From Alloascoidea africana (Eukaryota > Ascomycota > Alloascoideomycetes > Alloascoideales > Alloascoideaceae): a DNA stretch of 64,000 nt. Each line of letters begins with the position of its first letter. The first letter of the stretch is position 1. Position numbers and translations under genes: made by a program. Shown piece by piece: positions 1-11,550 of this stretch. The notes beneath the pieces are model-generated. The model was not told the DNA's origin. It saw only the letters and a list, made by a program, of their open reading frames with translations, and did no database searches. Location: assembly GCA_030581615.1 (NCBI GenBank), contig JAKTTT010000037.1, positions 166,975 through 230,974 on the forward strand, given 5' to 3'.

Positions 1-60
1 TGGAAAGTCTAGATTGGAATTGCGGAATAAAGCCAAACTGCCACTGCCATAACTATACTG

Positions 61-90
61 CTATAGCTATAGCTATAGCTATAGCTATAG
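61..90. repeat. (CTATAG)5 hexamer microsatellite
   Basis: Five exact tandem copies of CTATAG, followed by decayed copies and (TGCTAC/TGCCAC) units to about 128. One of a series of period-6 repeats in the non-coding DNA of this window. Confidence 0.9.
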
Positions 91-597
91 CCATAGCTAT
101 TGCTACTGCTACTGCCACTGCCACTGCTCGCAGCAGCCATTTCGAGCACCCAAACAGACTCGGAACGGCCGTGCCAGATAAACTCCAGTGCGCGGAAACT
201 TATCGCTCGACTCTAAAATGTTTCGTACCAGCCCTGCCCAGGCCCCCAGGGCTGTCCAGGGCTGTCTGACCTGCCTGGCCCTGCCTGGGGTTCTATCGCA
301 CTGCTACGCACTGCTACAAACATCTCTAGCTGGTCCCGGCAGTCCTGTGCTCTACCTGTGCTCCGTCTGGGCTCCACCTGGGTGCTGGAAACCTCAAATC
401 TGGCCGGTCTGCGAAGGTCTGCGATGGTCTTCTGCCCAGCCTCAAACAACCACAGACGGACGCCTGTGGCCCGCACACCCAACAGCAGCACCAGCACCAC
501 CACCACCAACACCAACACCCATACACCATGTCCGGGTAACCACTCCCAGACCGATCTCTCTCTCTCACTCACCCACACACCCATACACCCCTCCTCA

Positions 598-606
598 ACG
601 CGAAAA
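598..606 (+). promoter_or_regulatory. Possible MBF/SBF cell-cycle site (ACGCGAAAA)
   Basis: ACGCGAAAA contains both the MCB core (ACGCG) and an SCB-type core (CGCGAAA). It lies 70 bp ahead of the SGS1 ATG. G1/S control would suit a replication-associated helicase, but a single site of this length can occur by chance, so this is a suggestion only. Confidence 0.3.
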
Positions 607-675
607 GCCCACGAGTCAGTCAGTCAGTCGAAAAAAGACAGAAAGCGAGTCGCGAGCCCTGCTGCGATTTCTTCC

Positions 676-3600
676 ATGGCCGTCTCCAAACACAACTTGA
701 AGACCCAGGTCAACTGGATAAACAAGTCCAAGGCCCATATTCCCTCAGACCAGCCCTACCACTCGCTGCTGGTGCCGGCCCCGGCCCCGGCTGCCCAACC
801 ACGCGCCCGTGCTTTCGCCGCTACACCTCCTCCAGTGCCAAACGACTCATCGCATAGAGCCTCTCCTCCACCACCACCACAACCACCTCCCACAACAACA
901 GCATCGACAACGACGACACTGGCGCCCAATGGCATGGCCCGTCTCGACCCCGTCTTGCACACGTCAGCAGATACAGGCTCGGATGTGGATGTGGATGCGG
1001 AAGCAGAAGCAGAAGCAGAAGTAGAAGCAGACGATGCGAATTTGAACACGGTGATGACGACACCCTCGCTTCCCACCACTGTATTTTCAAGAGAGGACTC
1101 TGTTTTGCCTGACCGGCGTAGACGAAATCTCTTGAGTCTTAATTCGAGATCCTTCACAATGACCACAACCACAACTCCTACTTCTAACAGTTCCGAGAAA
1201 CCTCTGTCTCAATCAAGGTCTCGTAAAACTTTTACCACTCCTTCAATCACCCGCTTTGCCAAATCATGTATGTCCAAACCGTCCTAATTCTTACTTCATA
1301 ACCACCTTTACTAAACTTATTCTGGTCTGGTCTGGTTTCGCTGCTTTTCTGACACTTCTTTTTTTGCTAGTTTCTACCCCGAAAACCCCAATAACAACAA
1401 TAGATCTGACCGTGGATGAAGCAAGTGAACCCGATATAAAACCTCCCCACCAAAATTCGCCTCACTCAGGTTCCAAAAGACCCTTGGAGAATACAAAAAC
1501 GAAAGCGAATGAAAATGAAAATAGAACCAAAAAACTGAAACATGCAACTGCTACAGAACAAATGCTTGAACCTGAACCTGAACCAAACTTTAGCATAGAC
1601 CATGAGGTTGAACTGGCGCTACAACATGAAAATGACCATGCTTATGACCCTAACACAAACCATGATAAAAACCCAGTGCCTAGTGATATAGATATGGACC
1701 TGGATCTGAACCTCGACCTGGACCTTGATTTGGATATGGCAGTGGACGGTTTAGAACCTGAGCAGCAGGTCCATCCGTCTGTTCAAACCCCTAAACGAAT
1801 CCAACCAACTCCTACAAAGCATACATCTTTCGACATAAGCATACCCTCTGAACAAAGTACATCTTCCATAATCGATGTTTCTTCGATTTCAAAACCCAAA
1901 TCCCATTCAATTTCAATTTCAATTTCAAACGAAACTATTGCATCATCTCTGTTTCAACTACAGAAACAACTAACCATTCTATGTGAGAAAAAGATACATT
2001 TATTGGAAACTCGTGCTGAATTGGCAGAATCAACTTCGAAATCCGAAGATGAAAAGAGAAACTTGAGAGCTTTGTTGGTTCCTCAATTAGAAGCTAACGA
2101 TTCCGAAATCAAAAAACAAAAATTCTTGATTGATCAAGCTGAATCTTCATTTCAAAAGCATACGAATCAACAACAAAACAATTCGAAATCGCTTTGTATT
2201 CTTGAAGATGAACCTAGTAATAGAGTTACAATGGATGAAGAGGATCATGAAGGAAATGCTCCATTACAGTTACAATCTCCTCCTCCTCCTCATGTCCCTA
2301 CATCTTCAATGGTAAGCACGAATCATGATCATGATCATCATCACAGTCCTCGAATAAATGGTTGTACCGATTTCTCTACCCCGTTTCCTGGAAGACCACC
2401 TGCACTCCCCGTCCATCAATTCCAAGCCACTCCGAACAGATCTCAACAGAATACCAGATATGAAAATGATAGCATGCCTATTGAAGAGGATAGTATAGAA
2501 ATTTATTCAACCCAGGCGGTTGCTCCTAGACGTCATGGCCAAGAAGATGAGGAAGAAGAGGACCTCGATTGGACAATTCACAGTGATATCGAGGGTTCGG
2601 ATAACGGTTCGGATCTCGCTGATTTCATCGAGGATAACAGTACATATCCTCCTGATTTTTACAGTAACGATAGAATTGATCCAACCTATCATGACGATGG
2701 TAACGTTTCTGCAAGTTCCTCACAGGAGGAGGATGAAGAATTCCAAGACGCGATGGAGCCCTCAGATAGGGCTTTTTCAGATAATGATGATTACGACAGC
2801 ATTGTGAACGTTGCATCTGAGCCGGATTTGATCCAGAGTAACAACAACAACAACAACAACAATAATAATAATAATGTGGAGGACGATTCTGAGTTTGAAG
2901 GTATAAACGAGGCAGATTTGGAATTTGACGATGAGAGAATGTTGGCAAGCACAAATGAAAAGGAAATTGTAATGATAGATGATGAAGACTTGATAGAGTT
3001 GGATCCTCCGATACCAGATACCTGCCCCACCAATACGCGATTAACAACTCCAATGAAATCTAACCGGCTTCAAATTTCGAGTTCACCGATTTCCCCACCT
3101 CTTGATATTCCTGAAGATGACGAAGATGATGATGACGATGAAAAGGTCAGTAATGGTCCTGGTCCTGGTCCTAGTCTTGGTCGCAAAAGCACCGAGAAAT
3201 ATCCATGGACAGATGAAGTTTACAATGTTTTGAGCCGTGTTTTCAAATTAAAAGATTTCAGACAGAATCAATTGGAAGTGATCGATGCAACTCTTTCAGG
3301 GAAAGATGTTTTCGTTTTAATGCCCACAGGTGGTGGTAAATCACTTTGTTACCAACTTCCGGCACTTGTCAATTCGGGGAAAACCAAGGGTACAACCATA
3401 GTTGTGTCTCCACTCATTTCTTTGATGCAGGATCAGGTCTACCACTTGACGGAAAAACGGATAAAAGCAGGTGTCATCAATTCCAAGGCAAATACCGAAA
3501 CGAGAAAACAAATGTTTTTGCTTTTCATCAAGGGTGATCTTGAACTGCTCTATCTCTCACCTGAAATGCTCAATCTCGCCAGTCAAATCAAACGTGGCAT

Positions 3601-5809
3601 AGCAACGCTTTATAAAAATGGTCAACTTGCACGATTTGTCATTGATGAAGCACATTGTGTTAGTTCATGGGGTCATGATTTTAGACCAGATTACAAAGCT
3701 TTGGGGTTTTTCAAAGAGGAGTATCCTGATGTTCCAATGATGGCACTTACAGCAACGGCGAATTCACAGGTAAGATTGGACATTTTGCACAATCTTAATA
3801 TGACGGGTTGTGAATTGTACAAGCAGAGTTTCCATCGTTCGAATCTGTTTTATGAGGTCAGACTCAAGGCGAAAGGATATATGGATGAGGTTCGAAACAT
3901 TATTCAAAGTAGATATCCTGGTCGAACTGGAGTCATATATTGTCATTCGAAAAATTCATGTGAACAAACTGCTGAAAAATTGGCAGAGTTTGGAATAAGT
4001 GTTAGTTATTATCATGCTGGAATGGCAAGTGATGCTCGACAACAGGTTCAAGAAGCATGGCAAAAGGGTCGAATAAATGTGATTTGTGCCACAATTGCAT
4101 TTGGTATGGGGATTGATAAACCCGATGTAAGGTTTGTCATTCATCTGTTTCTACCTAGAAACTTGGAAGGATATTATCAAGAAACAGGTAGAGCAGGTCG
4201 AGATGGTCGACCCTCATATTGTGTTCTATTTTATTGTTATAGAGATGCAAGAACTTTACAAAGTATGATCAATCGAGATACAGAATTGACATCGGATGGC
4301 AAGGAGAAACATCATGCGCGTTTAAGACAGGTTGTACAATACTGTGAAAACAAGACAGATTGTCGACATAAACAGGTATTACAATATTTCAACGAGAATT
4401 TTGATCCCAAGAATTGTAAACAGGGTTGTGATAATTGTCAAAATCGAGGTGAAACAACGACCTCTGTGAAAGATGTTACGAAATTCGCAATTCAAGCAGT
4501 TCGAATGGTGGAGGCGATTCAAAATGAATCCGTGACGTTGCTATATTGTCAAGATGTTTTCAAAGGTTCCAAAACTGCAAAGATTCAAAATTCGGGTCAT
4601 GATATGATCCCCGGTTATGGAACAGGTAGACCACTTGAAAAACTCGACGTTGAACGGATTTTTTATCATTTACTTGCGGAAGATATATTGGCGGAAATTG
4701 CAAAATATAACAAGGCAGGTTACGCAACCAATTATGTCAAAGTGGGGAAAAATGCATCAAAAGTATTGAATGGGAAAATGAGTGTCAAGATGACTTTTTC
4801 AACCTCAAACAAGAAAAATTCAAATTATACAACAACAACAACACCAGTGGCTACAAGAAGAGTGGCGGCGGCCACGGCGGCGGGGAATAGAAGTTCAGCA
4901 AGGACAAGCAAATCTGCAAAAGCTGTGATGGGGGGAGTAATGCTTTCGAAACGAAATGAGACAAGTGACGGTGGTGAGATAAGGGGGAAGAACCTGGGAT
5001 CTTTCAGATATGTTGGAGAGATATTACGAGAACCCATAGTTCTCAAGACAAAGGAAGTTGAAGGAGGTGAGGCTATTCGTGAACATATCCAAAGTGCCGT
5101 TGTAGCGCTGCGAGAGGTTCGTGAACAGATTATTCGAACGCATAATTTTAAGAGACTACGCAGTGTTTGCTCAAATAGCACGATTGATGAGCTTGCAAGG
5201 ACGCTACCACAGAGTAAGTACACATGATATTTTTTTTTTTGGGGCCAATTTTTTTTTTTACAACCAATTGACAATAGCCATATATGATTTCTAGGCATCG
5301 AGTCGTTCATGGCGGTAGACGGCATGGGGGAGATGATCCGGGGACACTATGGATACTTTAAGCCTGTTCTATCTCGTTTAAAACGCGAAAGGGAGATGAT
5401 CCGTCAGAGTGAAGAAGAGGATAAAGAGAATGAATACGGTTCCAAACCATCCGGTGAAATTGTAGAAAACATGAACCAACAACAACTAACATCTTCACGG
5501 TTTTTCGATAACCGCGAGAATGACTCAACGGTCGAGTTTCTACAATCGCAGGCCCGAGGCACGGAGCGCACAACGACGACTCCTGCGTCCTCAGCGAGAA
5601 GCAACTCTCGGGCCAAGACCAGCCGCGGATCGGGCTCGCGGCGACGAGGAGGAGGAGGAGGAGGAGGCTCAACATCGCGGTCTTCTCGATCTTCGCATTC
5701 CTCTTCCTCCAGACGAGGGTTTCGTCGGGGCGGCTCGCAATCGCGATCGCGATCGGGTCCGGGGCCGGGTTCGGGGCCGGGCGGAGGACCGCGAGCGATG
5801 CCGCTGTGA
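676..5809 (+). CDS. SGS1: RecQ-family DNA helicase Sgs1 (three exons)
   Basis: RecQ 3'-5' helicase of the Sgs1/BLM type, which works with Top3-Rmi1 in the nucleus to dissolve recombination intermediates. I read join(676..1267, 1371..5213, 5295..5809), 1649 residues. Intron 1 (GTATGT...GCTAG, 103 bp) joins the N-terminal frame to the main frame. Intron 2 (GTAAGT...TCTAG, 81 bp) interrupts the HRDC domain, and reading through it would stop after QSKYT. The start is chosen because MAVSKHNLKTQVNWINKS resembles the conserved Top3-binding N terminus of Sgs1. There follows a long acidic disordered part with poly-Asn and poly-Asp/Glu. The helicase core has Walker A GGGK (K854), DEAH at 956-959 and the GRAGRDG motif, then the RQC zinc region (Cys near QGCDNC) and HRDC at about 1435-1530. 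The C-terminal tail is unusual: Ser/Arg/Gly-rich with a seven-Gly run. Longer than the 1447-residue S. cerevisiae protein because of the disordered parts. Confidence 0.93.
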
Positions 5810-6111
5810 CCGGCCGGGTAACCCTCCACATCACCGAGTCAGTGACTCGGTGGACAGCCCAAAAAAATGGAAAAAAAGCAGAGAAATCGAGCAAAGGCCA
5901 AAAAGGAGAATTCTATTCTATTCTATTCCTCTCCTCTCCTTTCTCTTATCATTATCGTCTTTCTCTCGTGCACTCCCGTCCAGTGAGTGTACTTCTAGAT
6001 AGCCGCCGGACTTGATCGCTTGCTTGCCCGTTCTGATCCCATCCCATCCCATCCCACTCCACCCTATCTATCTCTCTATCTATCTATCTACACTATATAC
6101 ATATTTCAGAA
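5810..6111 (+). promoter_or_regulatory. SGS1-GCV2 intergenic region / GCV2 promoter
   Basis: 302 bp between two genes in the same direction. It holds the inverted TGACTC pair (5832-5852), a TTCTATTC/CCTCT-rich leader, (CCCAT)n at about 6038-6055 and (TATC)n at about 6064-6090 next to the GCV2 ATG. A 5'-UTR intron from the GTGAGT near 5983 to TTTCAG at 6105-6110 is conceivable but unproven. Confidence 0.5.
5832..5852. promoter_or_regulatory. Inverted pair of TGACTC (Gcn4/Bas1-type) sites
   Basis: The arms CACCGAGTCA and TGACTCGGTG are exact reverse complements separated by a single G. Each arm carries TGACTC, the core bound by Gcn4 and by Bas1. In S. cerevisiae the GCV genes are controlled by Bas1 and by general amino-acid control, so this pair, about 260-280 bp ahead of GCV2, is a plausible operator for that gene. 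It lies only 22 bp past the SGS1 stop codon, so a role as a 3'-end hairpin of SGS1 mRNA is an alternative. Confidence 0.55.
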
Positions 6112-9100
6112 ATGTCCTTGTCTCGAGTACACTCCATCGTCTCCAAAACGGGCCTGAGAACGCACCGTGCTTGTCTGTCCAGTCTTCTCCGAGCTCAGAG
6201 TGCCAGCAGCGGATCAATTGCGTCGAGACAGCCGCAGCGTGTGGTGGATCTGTTCCAGGGCCGAGTCTTGTTCTCCACGAATCGTGTACTGGCTTCGCAA
6301 CAGCAAAAAGCTACAATCTCTTCGGAGTTCTTTGAGGAATTGCATACACCTTCAAATGCGTCTCTCAGACCCTTGGACACATTTTCAAGAAGACATATTG
6401 GCCCCGATCCAGCATCCGTGCGCAAAATGCTCTCCACACTGGGTTACGAGGACCTGGAGGCCTTCACCAAGGCTGCTGTCCCGGAACAGGTGCTCGTCCA
6501 GAGACCTCTCAAAGTGGAGCCCGCGAACGGGTTCTCCGAGACAGAGCTACTCCAGCATCTCCGCGAAATCGCAGCCAAGAACAAGGTCCTCAGATCCTAC
6601 ATTGGCAAGGGCTACAACGGTACAATTCTCCCGGCGGTGATTCTGCGAAACGTGCTGGAGTGCCCGGAGTGGTACACCTCGTACACCCCTTACCAGCCCG
6701 AGATCTCCCAGGGCAGGCTCGAGGCCCTGCTGAACTTCCAGACCTTGGTCTCCGATCTCACGGGGCTCGCCATAGCAAATGCCTCTTTGCTGGACGAGGG
6801 CACCGCGGCCGCAGAGGCCATGATCATGTCCTATCACCAGACCCGTAACAAGAAGTCCGAGTACCTTGTCGATGCGAACATCCACCCCCAGACCCTGGCC
6901 GTCGTCAAGTCGCGAGCCTCCGTCCTGGGCATCCAGATCACCGTCGTCCAGGACCTGGCCTCGTCCTCCGCCCTGTCCCAGATCGACCCGGCCAACGTGT
7001 GTGGAGCCCTTGTGCAGTACCCAGGCACCGACGGCTCCATCGCCGACTACGCTGAGCTCTCCGACTTTGTCCACAAGGCCGGTGGTTTACTCGCCGTCGC
7101 CGCCGATCTGCTGTCCCTGACCCTGTTGAAACCGCCCAGCCAGTTTGGCGCAGACATTGCTCTTGGAACCACCCAGCGATTCGGTGTGCCCATGGGCTTT
7201 GGAGGCCCCCATGCTGCCTATTTTGCCGTGAACGAGAAACTCAACCGCAAAATGCCCGGTCGCTTGATCGGTGTGAGTCAGGATCGACTGGGGAACCAAG
7301 CTCTAAGACTCGCTCTCCAGACCAGAGAGCAGCACATTCGCCGTGATAAGGCCACCAGTAACATTTGTACCGCACAGGCTTTGCTCGCAAACATTGCCGG
7401 TCTCTACGCAGTTTACCATGGTTCTGACGGTTTGAAGAAGATTGCCCAGCGTATCTTTAATTACACCTCTGTATTGGCGCTTTCCGTTGGTGCTGCTGAC
7501 TTTGAAGTACTGAACAAGACTTGGTTCGATACTCTCACAATCAAACTGCTTGGCACAACCACGGCGGACCAATTTTTGCAAACCGCTGTGGACAAGTATG
7601 GAATCAACCTTTTCAAAGTGGACGAGTCCACCGTTAGCGTTTCGCTGGATGAAACAGTCAACGAGTCCGACTTGGCTGATCTCGTCGCTCTGTTTGGCGG
7701 AGACTCCAAAGCAGCTCTCAATCTGGATCTCTCCTCGTTCCAAATCTCAAGCTCTTTCAAACGTGAAGGTGAGGTCTTGCAACATGCCATCTTCAACACC
7801 CACCAGAATGAAACGTCCATGTTGAGATATTTGCATACTTTGCAACGTAGAGATTTGTCTCTTGCTGATGCCATGATTCCATTGGGATCGTGTACAATGA
7901 AGTTGAACGCAACTGTGGAGATGATCCCCATTACATGGCCCGAATTTGCAAACATTCACCCTTTTGCACCAAAGGACCAGACCGAGGGATATGAACAATT
8001 GATCCAGGAACTCGAAAAGGATTTGGCAGATATTACTGGATTCGATGCAACCTCGCTACAACCTAATTCGGGCGCCCAGGGCGAATACACTGGTCTTCGT
8101 GCAATTAGAGCGTATCTGGATGCAAATGGTGGAGAGGATCGCACAATTTGTTTAATTCCTGTTTCTGCCCATGGCACAAATCCGGCTTCCGCAGCCATGT
8201 CTGGTCTTAAAGTCGTGCCTGTCAAGTGTTTAGACAATGGTTCTCTAGATCTTAAGGATTTGGAAGCAAAGGCAAAGAAACATGCCTCAAAGTTGGCCTG
8301 TATGATGGTCACCTACCCGTCCACTTACGGTCTTTTTGAGCCCGGCATTCGAACAGCCATTGACATTATTCACGAAAATGGCGGTCAGGTCTATCTTGAT
8401 GGTGCAAACATGAATGCCCAAGTTGGACTCACGAGCCCTGGTGATCTTGGCGCCGATGTGTGTCATTTGAACCTTCACAAAACCTTTTGCATCCCTCACG
8501 GTGGTGGTGGACCCGGTGTTGGCCCCATCTGTGTCAAATCCCATTTGAAACCGTTTTTGCCTAACCATCCTGTACAAAAAGTTGCAACCATTGGCTCAGA
8601 GGAAGGTATTCTGCCCGTTAGCGCTGCACCTTACGGTTCTGCCTCGATCTTGCCCATTTCCTACAGTTACATCAAGTTGATGGGCGCAAACAATCTGCCA
8701 TATGCCTCAATCCTTGCAATTCTGAATGCAAACTACATGATGGAGAAACTAAAAGATCACTACCCTGTTTTGTTTGTCGGTGACGAGTTGAAACACTGTG
8801 CCCATGAGTTTATTATCGATATCCGACCTTTCAAAACCGTTGGAATAGAGGCTATTGATATTGCAAAGCGACTTCAGGATTACTCTTTCCACGGACCTAC
8901 CATGTCATGGCCTGTTCCCAACACCTTGATGATCGAGCCCACGGAGAGTGAAGACATTGTTGAGCTTGACAGGTTTATTAACACGATGATTCAGATCCGC
9001 AAGGAGATTGATGAAGTCGAGGCCGCGATCCCAGAAAACCCCGATCGCAAGACCAACAACGTTTTGAAGAACGCTCCACATAACTTGAACGATCTGGTAC

Positions 9101-9276
9101 TGACTTCTGAAGAGGAATGGCAAAGCCGTGGGTACACAAGAGAAAAAGCAGCGTTCCCGTTGCCCCAGCTCAAACAGCGCAAGTTCTGGCCCTATGTCTC
9201 AAGAGTTGATGACACATATGGTGATCTGAACTTGTTCTGTACCTGTCCTAGCGTTGAGGAGGTAGCAGAGAGCTAA
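6112..9276 (+). CDS. GCV2: Glycine dehydrogenase (decarboxylating), P-protein of the glycine cleavage system
   Basis: P subunit of the mitochondrial glycine cleavage complex. It decarboxylates glycine using pyridoxal phosphate and passes the aminomethyl group to the H-protein lipoyl arm, feeding one-carbon units to folate. A single exon of 1054 residues, close to the usual fungal length. The first about 45 residues ([19 protein letters not shown]...) are basic, Ser-rich and lack acidic residues, as expected for a matrix targeting peptide, which supports this ATG. Mature P-protein begins near [12 protein letters not shown]. The PLP-binding lysine is in [17 protein letters not shown] (K790), and the Gly-rich loop follows at once. 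Both halves of the internally duplicated P-protein fold are present and no break is seen. Convergent with the uS17m gene; the upstream TGACTC pair suggests amino-acid or one-carbon control. Confidence 0.97.
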   Translation: MSLSRVHSIVSKTGLRTHRACLSSLLRAQSASSGSIASRQPQRVVDLFQGRVLFSTNRVLASQQQKATISSEFFEELHTPSNASLRPLDTFSRRHIGPDPASVRKMLSTLGYEDLEAFTKAAVPEQVLVQRPLKVEPANGFSETELLQHLREIAAKNKVLRSYIGKGYNGTILPAVILRNVLECPEWYTSYTPYQPEISQGRLEALLNFQTLVSDLTGLAIANASLLDEGTAAAEAMIMSYHQTRNKKSEYLVDANIHPQTLAVVKSRASVLGIQITVVQDLASSSALSQIDPANVCGALVQYPGTDGSIADYAELSDFVHKAGGLLAVAADLLSLTLLKPPSQFGADIALGTTQRFGVPMGFGGPHAAYFAVNEKLNRKMPGRLIGVSQDRLGNQALRLALQTREQHIRRDKATSNICTAQALLANIAGLYAVYHGSDGLKKIAQRIFNYTSVLALSVGAADFEVLNKTWFDTLTIKLLGTTTADQFLQTAVDKYGINLFKVDESTVSVSLDETVNESDLADLVALFGGDSKAALNLDLSSFQISSSFKREGEVLQHAIFNTHQNETSMLRYLHTLQRRDLSLADAMIPLGSCTMKLNATVEMIPITWPEFANIHPFAPKDQTEGYEQLIQELEKDLADITGFDATSLQPNSGAQGEYTGLRAIRAYLDANGGEDRTICLIPVSAHGTNPASAAMSGLKVVPVKCLDNGSLDLKDLEAKAKKHASKLACMMVTYPSTYGLFEPGIRTAIDIIHENGGQVYLDGANMNAQVGLTSPGDLGADVCHLNLHKTFCIPHGGGGPGVGPICVKSHLKPFLPNHPVQKVATIGSEEGILPVSAAPYGSASILPISYSYIKLMGANNLPYASILAILNANYMMEKLKDHYPVLFVGDELKHCAHEFIIDIRPFKTVGIEAIDIAKRLQDYSFHGPTMSWPVPNTLMIEPTESEDIVELDRFINTMIQIRKEIDEVEAAIPENPDRKTNNVLKNAPHNLNDLVLTSEEEWQSRGYTREKAAFPLPQLKQRKFWPYVSRVDDTYGDLNLFCTCPSVEEVAES

Positions 9277-9593
9277 ACTATCATATTCTTTTGGTTCCCT
9301 TCATCTTTTGTTGTTGTTGTTGTTGTATGTCATGATATAAAAAAGAAATTGGAAATTTGTTATACATTCATTGTGCCTTGTGGTTTATCTATTTTGTAAA
9401 TTGTTCAACCTTTTTGACATTGTTATTATTATTTTTGTTTTTGCACTTTAACTAGCTCATATATTCTAGTATTCAACTACGATACGATCTTTCATAAAAT
9501 GAAAAATGATGAATGAATCTGGTTTCATTATAGACAAAGAAAAAAAAAACCTGGTTCTATTTACAATACTGGTGGTGCAAAAACGATCTTGTA
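9277..9593. other. Convergent intergenic region GCV2 / uS17m
   Basis: 317 bp between two 3' ends. It contains a (TTG)n run at about 9310-9326, T-rich stretches on the + strand and a poly-A run at about 9538-9549 (poly-T for the minus-strand gene), as expected of paired 3' UTRs. No ORF of note. Confidence 0.5.
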
Positions 9594-10463
9594 TTACATG
9601 GTGAGAAGACTGATACCACCAGGAGCATTCAGAACGTATTTTCGAAGTAGGTTTTTGCGAATGTTGGGACTCAGAGTTGCAGGATCTTTATTTTTCGAAA
9701 CTGTTTTCAAGGCCTCATTCACTTTTTCCGTTTTCGAAGGGTCTTGTAATGTTTTGTTAAGTATTTCGCCAATTTCGTTTCCGGGTGTGCTAAACAGTTG
9801 AATGGTCCGGTTTACTTCTTCAAGTTTTGTTTCAATTTCTTCTAGTTCCAACCCCACGATGGGCTTTTTTGGAGGCCATGAAGTGATTCCGTATTTTGCT
9901 TTCAACTTTTCAAACTCCTCCTTCTGCACCTGTGCCTCTGCCCCTTCGTTGTTTGTGGTTGGACCTTTGAAGTATCGTTCCAGTTTCCAGAGTTCTGGAA
10001 TCAACCCCCCTTGGTTCTTCTCACGAAACTCTCGTACGGCTCGTTTTTCGAGAAACTCCCGTGTAAGGTTCTTTTCTTCTTCAGCAACCCGCTGCTTTGC
10101 CAGTTTATCGTACTCTTCAAACTTGGCTCCCTTGTTTGCCCTGATCTCCGCTATTGCAAAGTGCTTCTTCGACGAGATTGGACGACACGCTTCGATCCGT
10201 ACAAGATCCCCTTCACGACACACCTCTGCTTCGTCATGGACAAGATAGTCCTTGCGCACGAGAACATCCTAATAAGAATGAGCTTTTGTTAATACTGTAC
10301 AAAAAAGTCTGGCGAAAAGTTGGAGAGATTTTGACCTCTTCCGTTTTCCCATCCATACCTTTTGAATCTTTTCATTCAATTTCATCGATTGAACTCTGAC
10401 CTTGACGGTCTTGGCCATTTTCCCATGGGAAATCACAAGCCCTAGAAAATTCTGTCTTGCCAT
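9594..10463 (-). CDS. MRPS17: Mitochondrial small-subunit ribosomal protein uS17m (two exons)
   Basis: Mitoribosomal protein of the bacterial S17 family. I read complement(join(9594..10268, 10359..10463)), 259 residues. Exon 1 encodes exactly 35 codons, [20 protein letters not shown] through EKIQK. The 90 bp intron runs from GTATGG to TTATTAG, and exon 2 resumes with [13 protein letters not shown], restoring the S17 beta-barrel with its [20 protein letters not shown] block. Without splicing the S17 fold is cut in two. The roughly 170-residue C-terminal extension, Lys/Glu-rich and ending in LLTM, is typical of fungal mitochondrial S17 and absent in bacteria. Despite its matrix location there is no strong cleavable presequence; the basic N terminus of the S17 domain probably serves for targeting. 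Convergent with GCV2. Confidence 0.9.
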
Positions 10464-10847
10464 GTCCGGATGATTTGTATTGTGCTCTCTGTATAAAAGT
10501 TGGTGCTGGTGGATTTTTGCAAAACCTCTTGATGTGTGCGCGTAAATGTGGGAATGTGCGCGTAAACTTGCCAGGCTACAAGTTTCGGTTCCCAGAATTC
10601 TTTACAAAGGTAAACTTGAAGAACTGGTTTTGTAAAGTATCGTAGAATCAATTATTTATTTGGTATATCCGGTTGATTAAAGCAAGAATGGACAAGACAT
10701 TAAGGTAAAATGAAAGTTGATTTTTTAAAATGTAGACAAGTACGCACATAAAGACACTAAACATAAACCCCCATAAATACCAATCAATTGTTTTAGATCG
10801 AGAATAAAAAAGTCAAGACTTGGTCCCCAATAACCTGATCGAGATAT
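10464..10847. other. Intergenic region upstream of the uS17m gene
   Basis: 384 bp, A+T-rich, between two minus-strand genes. It must contain the uS17m promoter and the 3' UTR of the small membrane protein gene. I see no recognisable site or ORF longer than about 70 codons. Confidence 0.4.
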
Positions 10848-11373
10848 CTAATCAAGCACGTTTCTGAATATATCATCTTCCTCGTCAACTGTGCGTTGAG
10901 GATCCCAAACGAAGGCTTTCCCGATGATCACAAAATGCACCATTAGAAACACAATTATACTGAGAATGTCAAACATCACTGTGCTGAGCCAAACAAAAGA
11001 ATCCCGAGCTGAAATAGATAGATGTCGTTAGGTTGTCGTATGAATTAAGATATTGGTAAAGAGGAAAACGGTCGTTGATCTTGGTGTGAGCGACTGAGAA
11101 ACGCTCGAGAAGATTCAAATTCCGAAACGGTGGTGAGTTGTGATTTATTACCTGTGACTGGCTCGTCGTAAGTCGCTTGGAAAAGGCGTTTGCAAATGCA
11201 AGTGCGATTTTGTGAGAAAGAGTGTCGGGGGATCGTAAAGCGATCAGAACTGGGCAGTGAAAGCTATTTTGTCACCGCGATGGTTTCTAAAAAAAGCGTG
11301 GAGAGGATGAAAAAAGAGAGACACTAAACCATACAAAAGGCACTCACCAAGACACCATTGAAGCGCCAACCAT
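10848..11373 (-). CDS. Small spliced single-pass membrane protein, unknown function
   Basis: Not recognised. The last exon, complement(10848..11008), is well supported. It follows a good acceptor (TATTTCAG) with a CTAAC branch point and encodes ARDSFVWLSTVMFDILSI then IVFLMVHFVIIGKAF, a clear membrane helix, followed by an acidic tail (DEEDDIF). The middle exon ends at 11152 (CACAG then GTAATA) in the matching frame with KRLFQATYDEPVT. The first exon is less sure. My best model is complement(join(10848..11008, 11152..11249, 11348..11373)), 94 residues, starting MVGASMVSC, with donor GTGAGT at 11347. This gives one frame throughout but passes over two nearer AGs. Topology suggests a small tail-near anchored protein of the ER or mitochondria. 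It is divergent from the Zn2Cys6 gene, 177 bp away. Confidence 0.5.
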
Positions 11374-11550
11374 CGAATATCAAGCTCAGCCCAGCCTGCT
11401 CAATTCTCCCAATTCCTACCCTATATTATCTATTCTGGGCCTATAGAACAAAGGTTTCCTCGCGTTGCTGGTTCATTAGAGTGTGGATGCTGCAACTTCA
11501 CTGTAACCTTTTTTTCCTACTCTTGCTTCCAACTTTACACATTATGAATC
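11374..11550. promoter_or_regulatory. Divergent promoter: small membrane protein (-) / Zn2Cys6 factor (+)
   Basis: 177 bp between the two proposed start codons. CT-rich on the + strand near the right end (CTTTTTTTCCTACTCTTGCTTCC region), with TATATTATCTATTC at about 11421. No known operator recognised. Confidence 0.35.

Larger units (their letters stand above)
1..675 (+). promoter_or_regulatory. SGS1 upstream region
   Basis: No gene is supported here. The stretch holds a hexamer microsatellite (61-90), a G+C-rich middle part, and a pyrimidine-rich CT/CA tract (about 550-600) typical of a yeast promoter or 5' leader, just ahead of the SGS1 start. Short open frames on both strands overlap each other and have low-complexity composition (poly-Thr, poly-Trp/Cys readings of CA/CCA repeats), so I treat them as chance. 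Any gene to the left lies outside the window. Confidence 0.5.

Noticed and set aside
188-700. Open frames upstream of SGS1 on both strands
   Set aside because: They are CA/CCA/CT repeat readings with extreme composition, overlap one another, and occupy the promoter and leader of SGS1.
5983-6110. 5'-UTR intron ahead of GCV2
   Set aside because: GTGAGT and TTTCAG are present, but there is no good CTAAC branch point and nothing in the protein requires it. Left as a possibility only.
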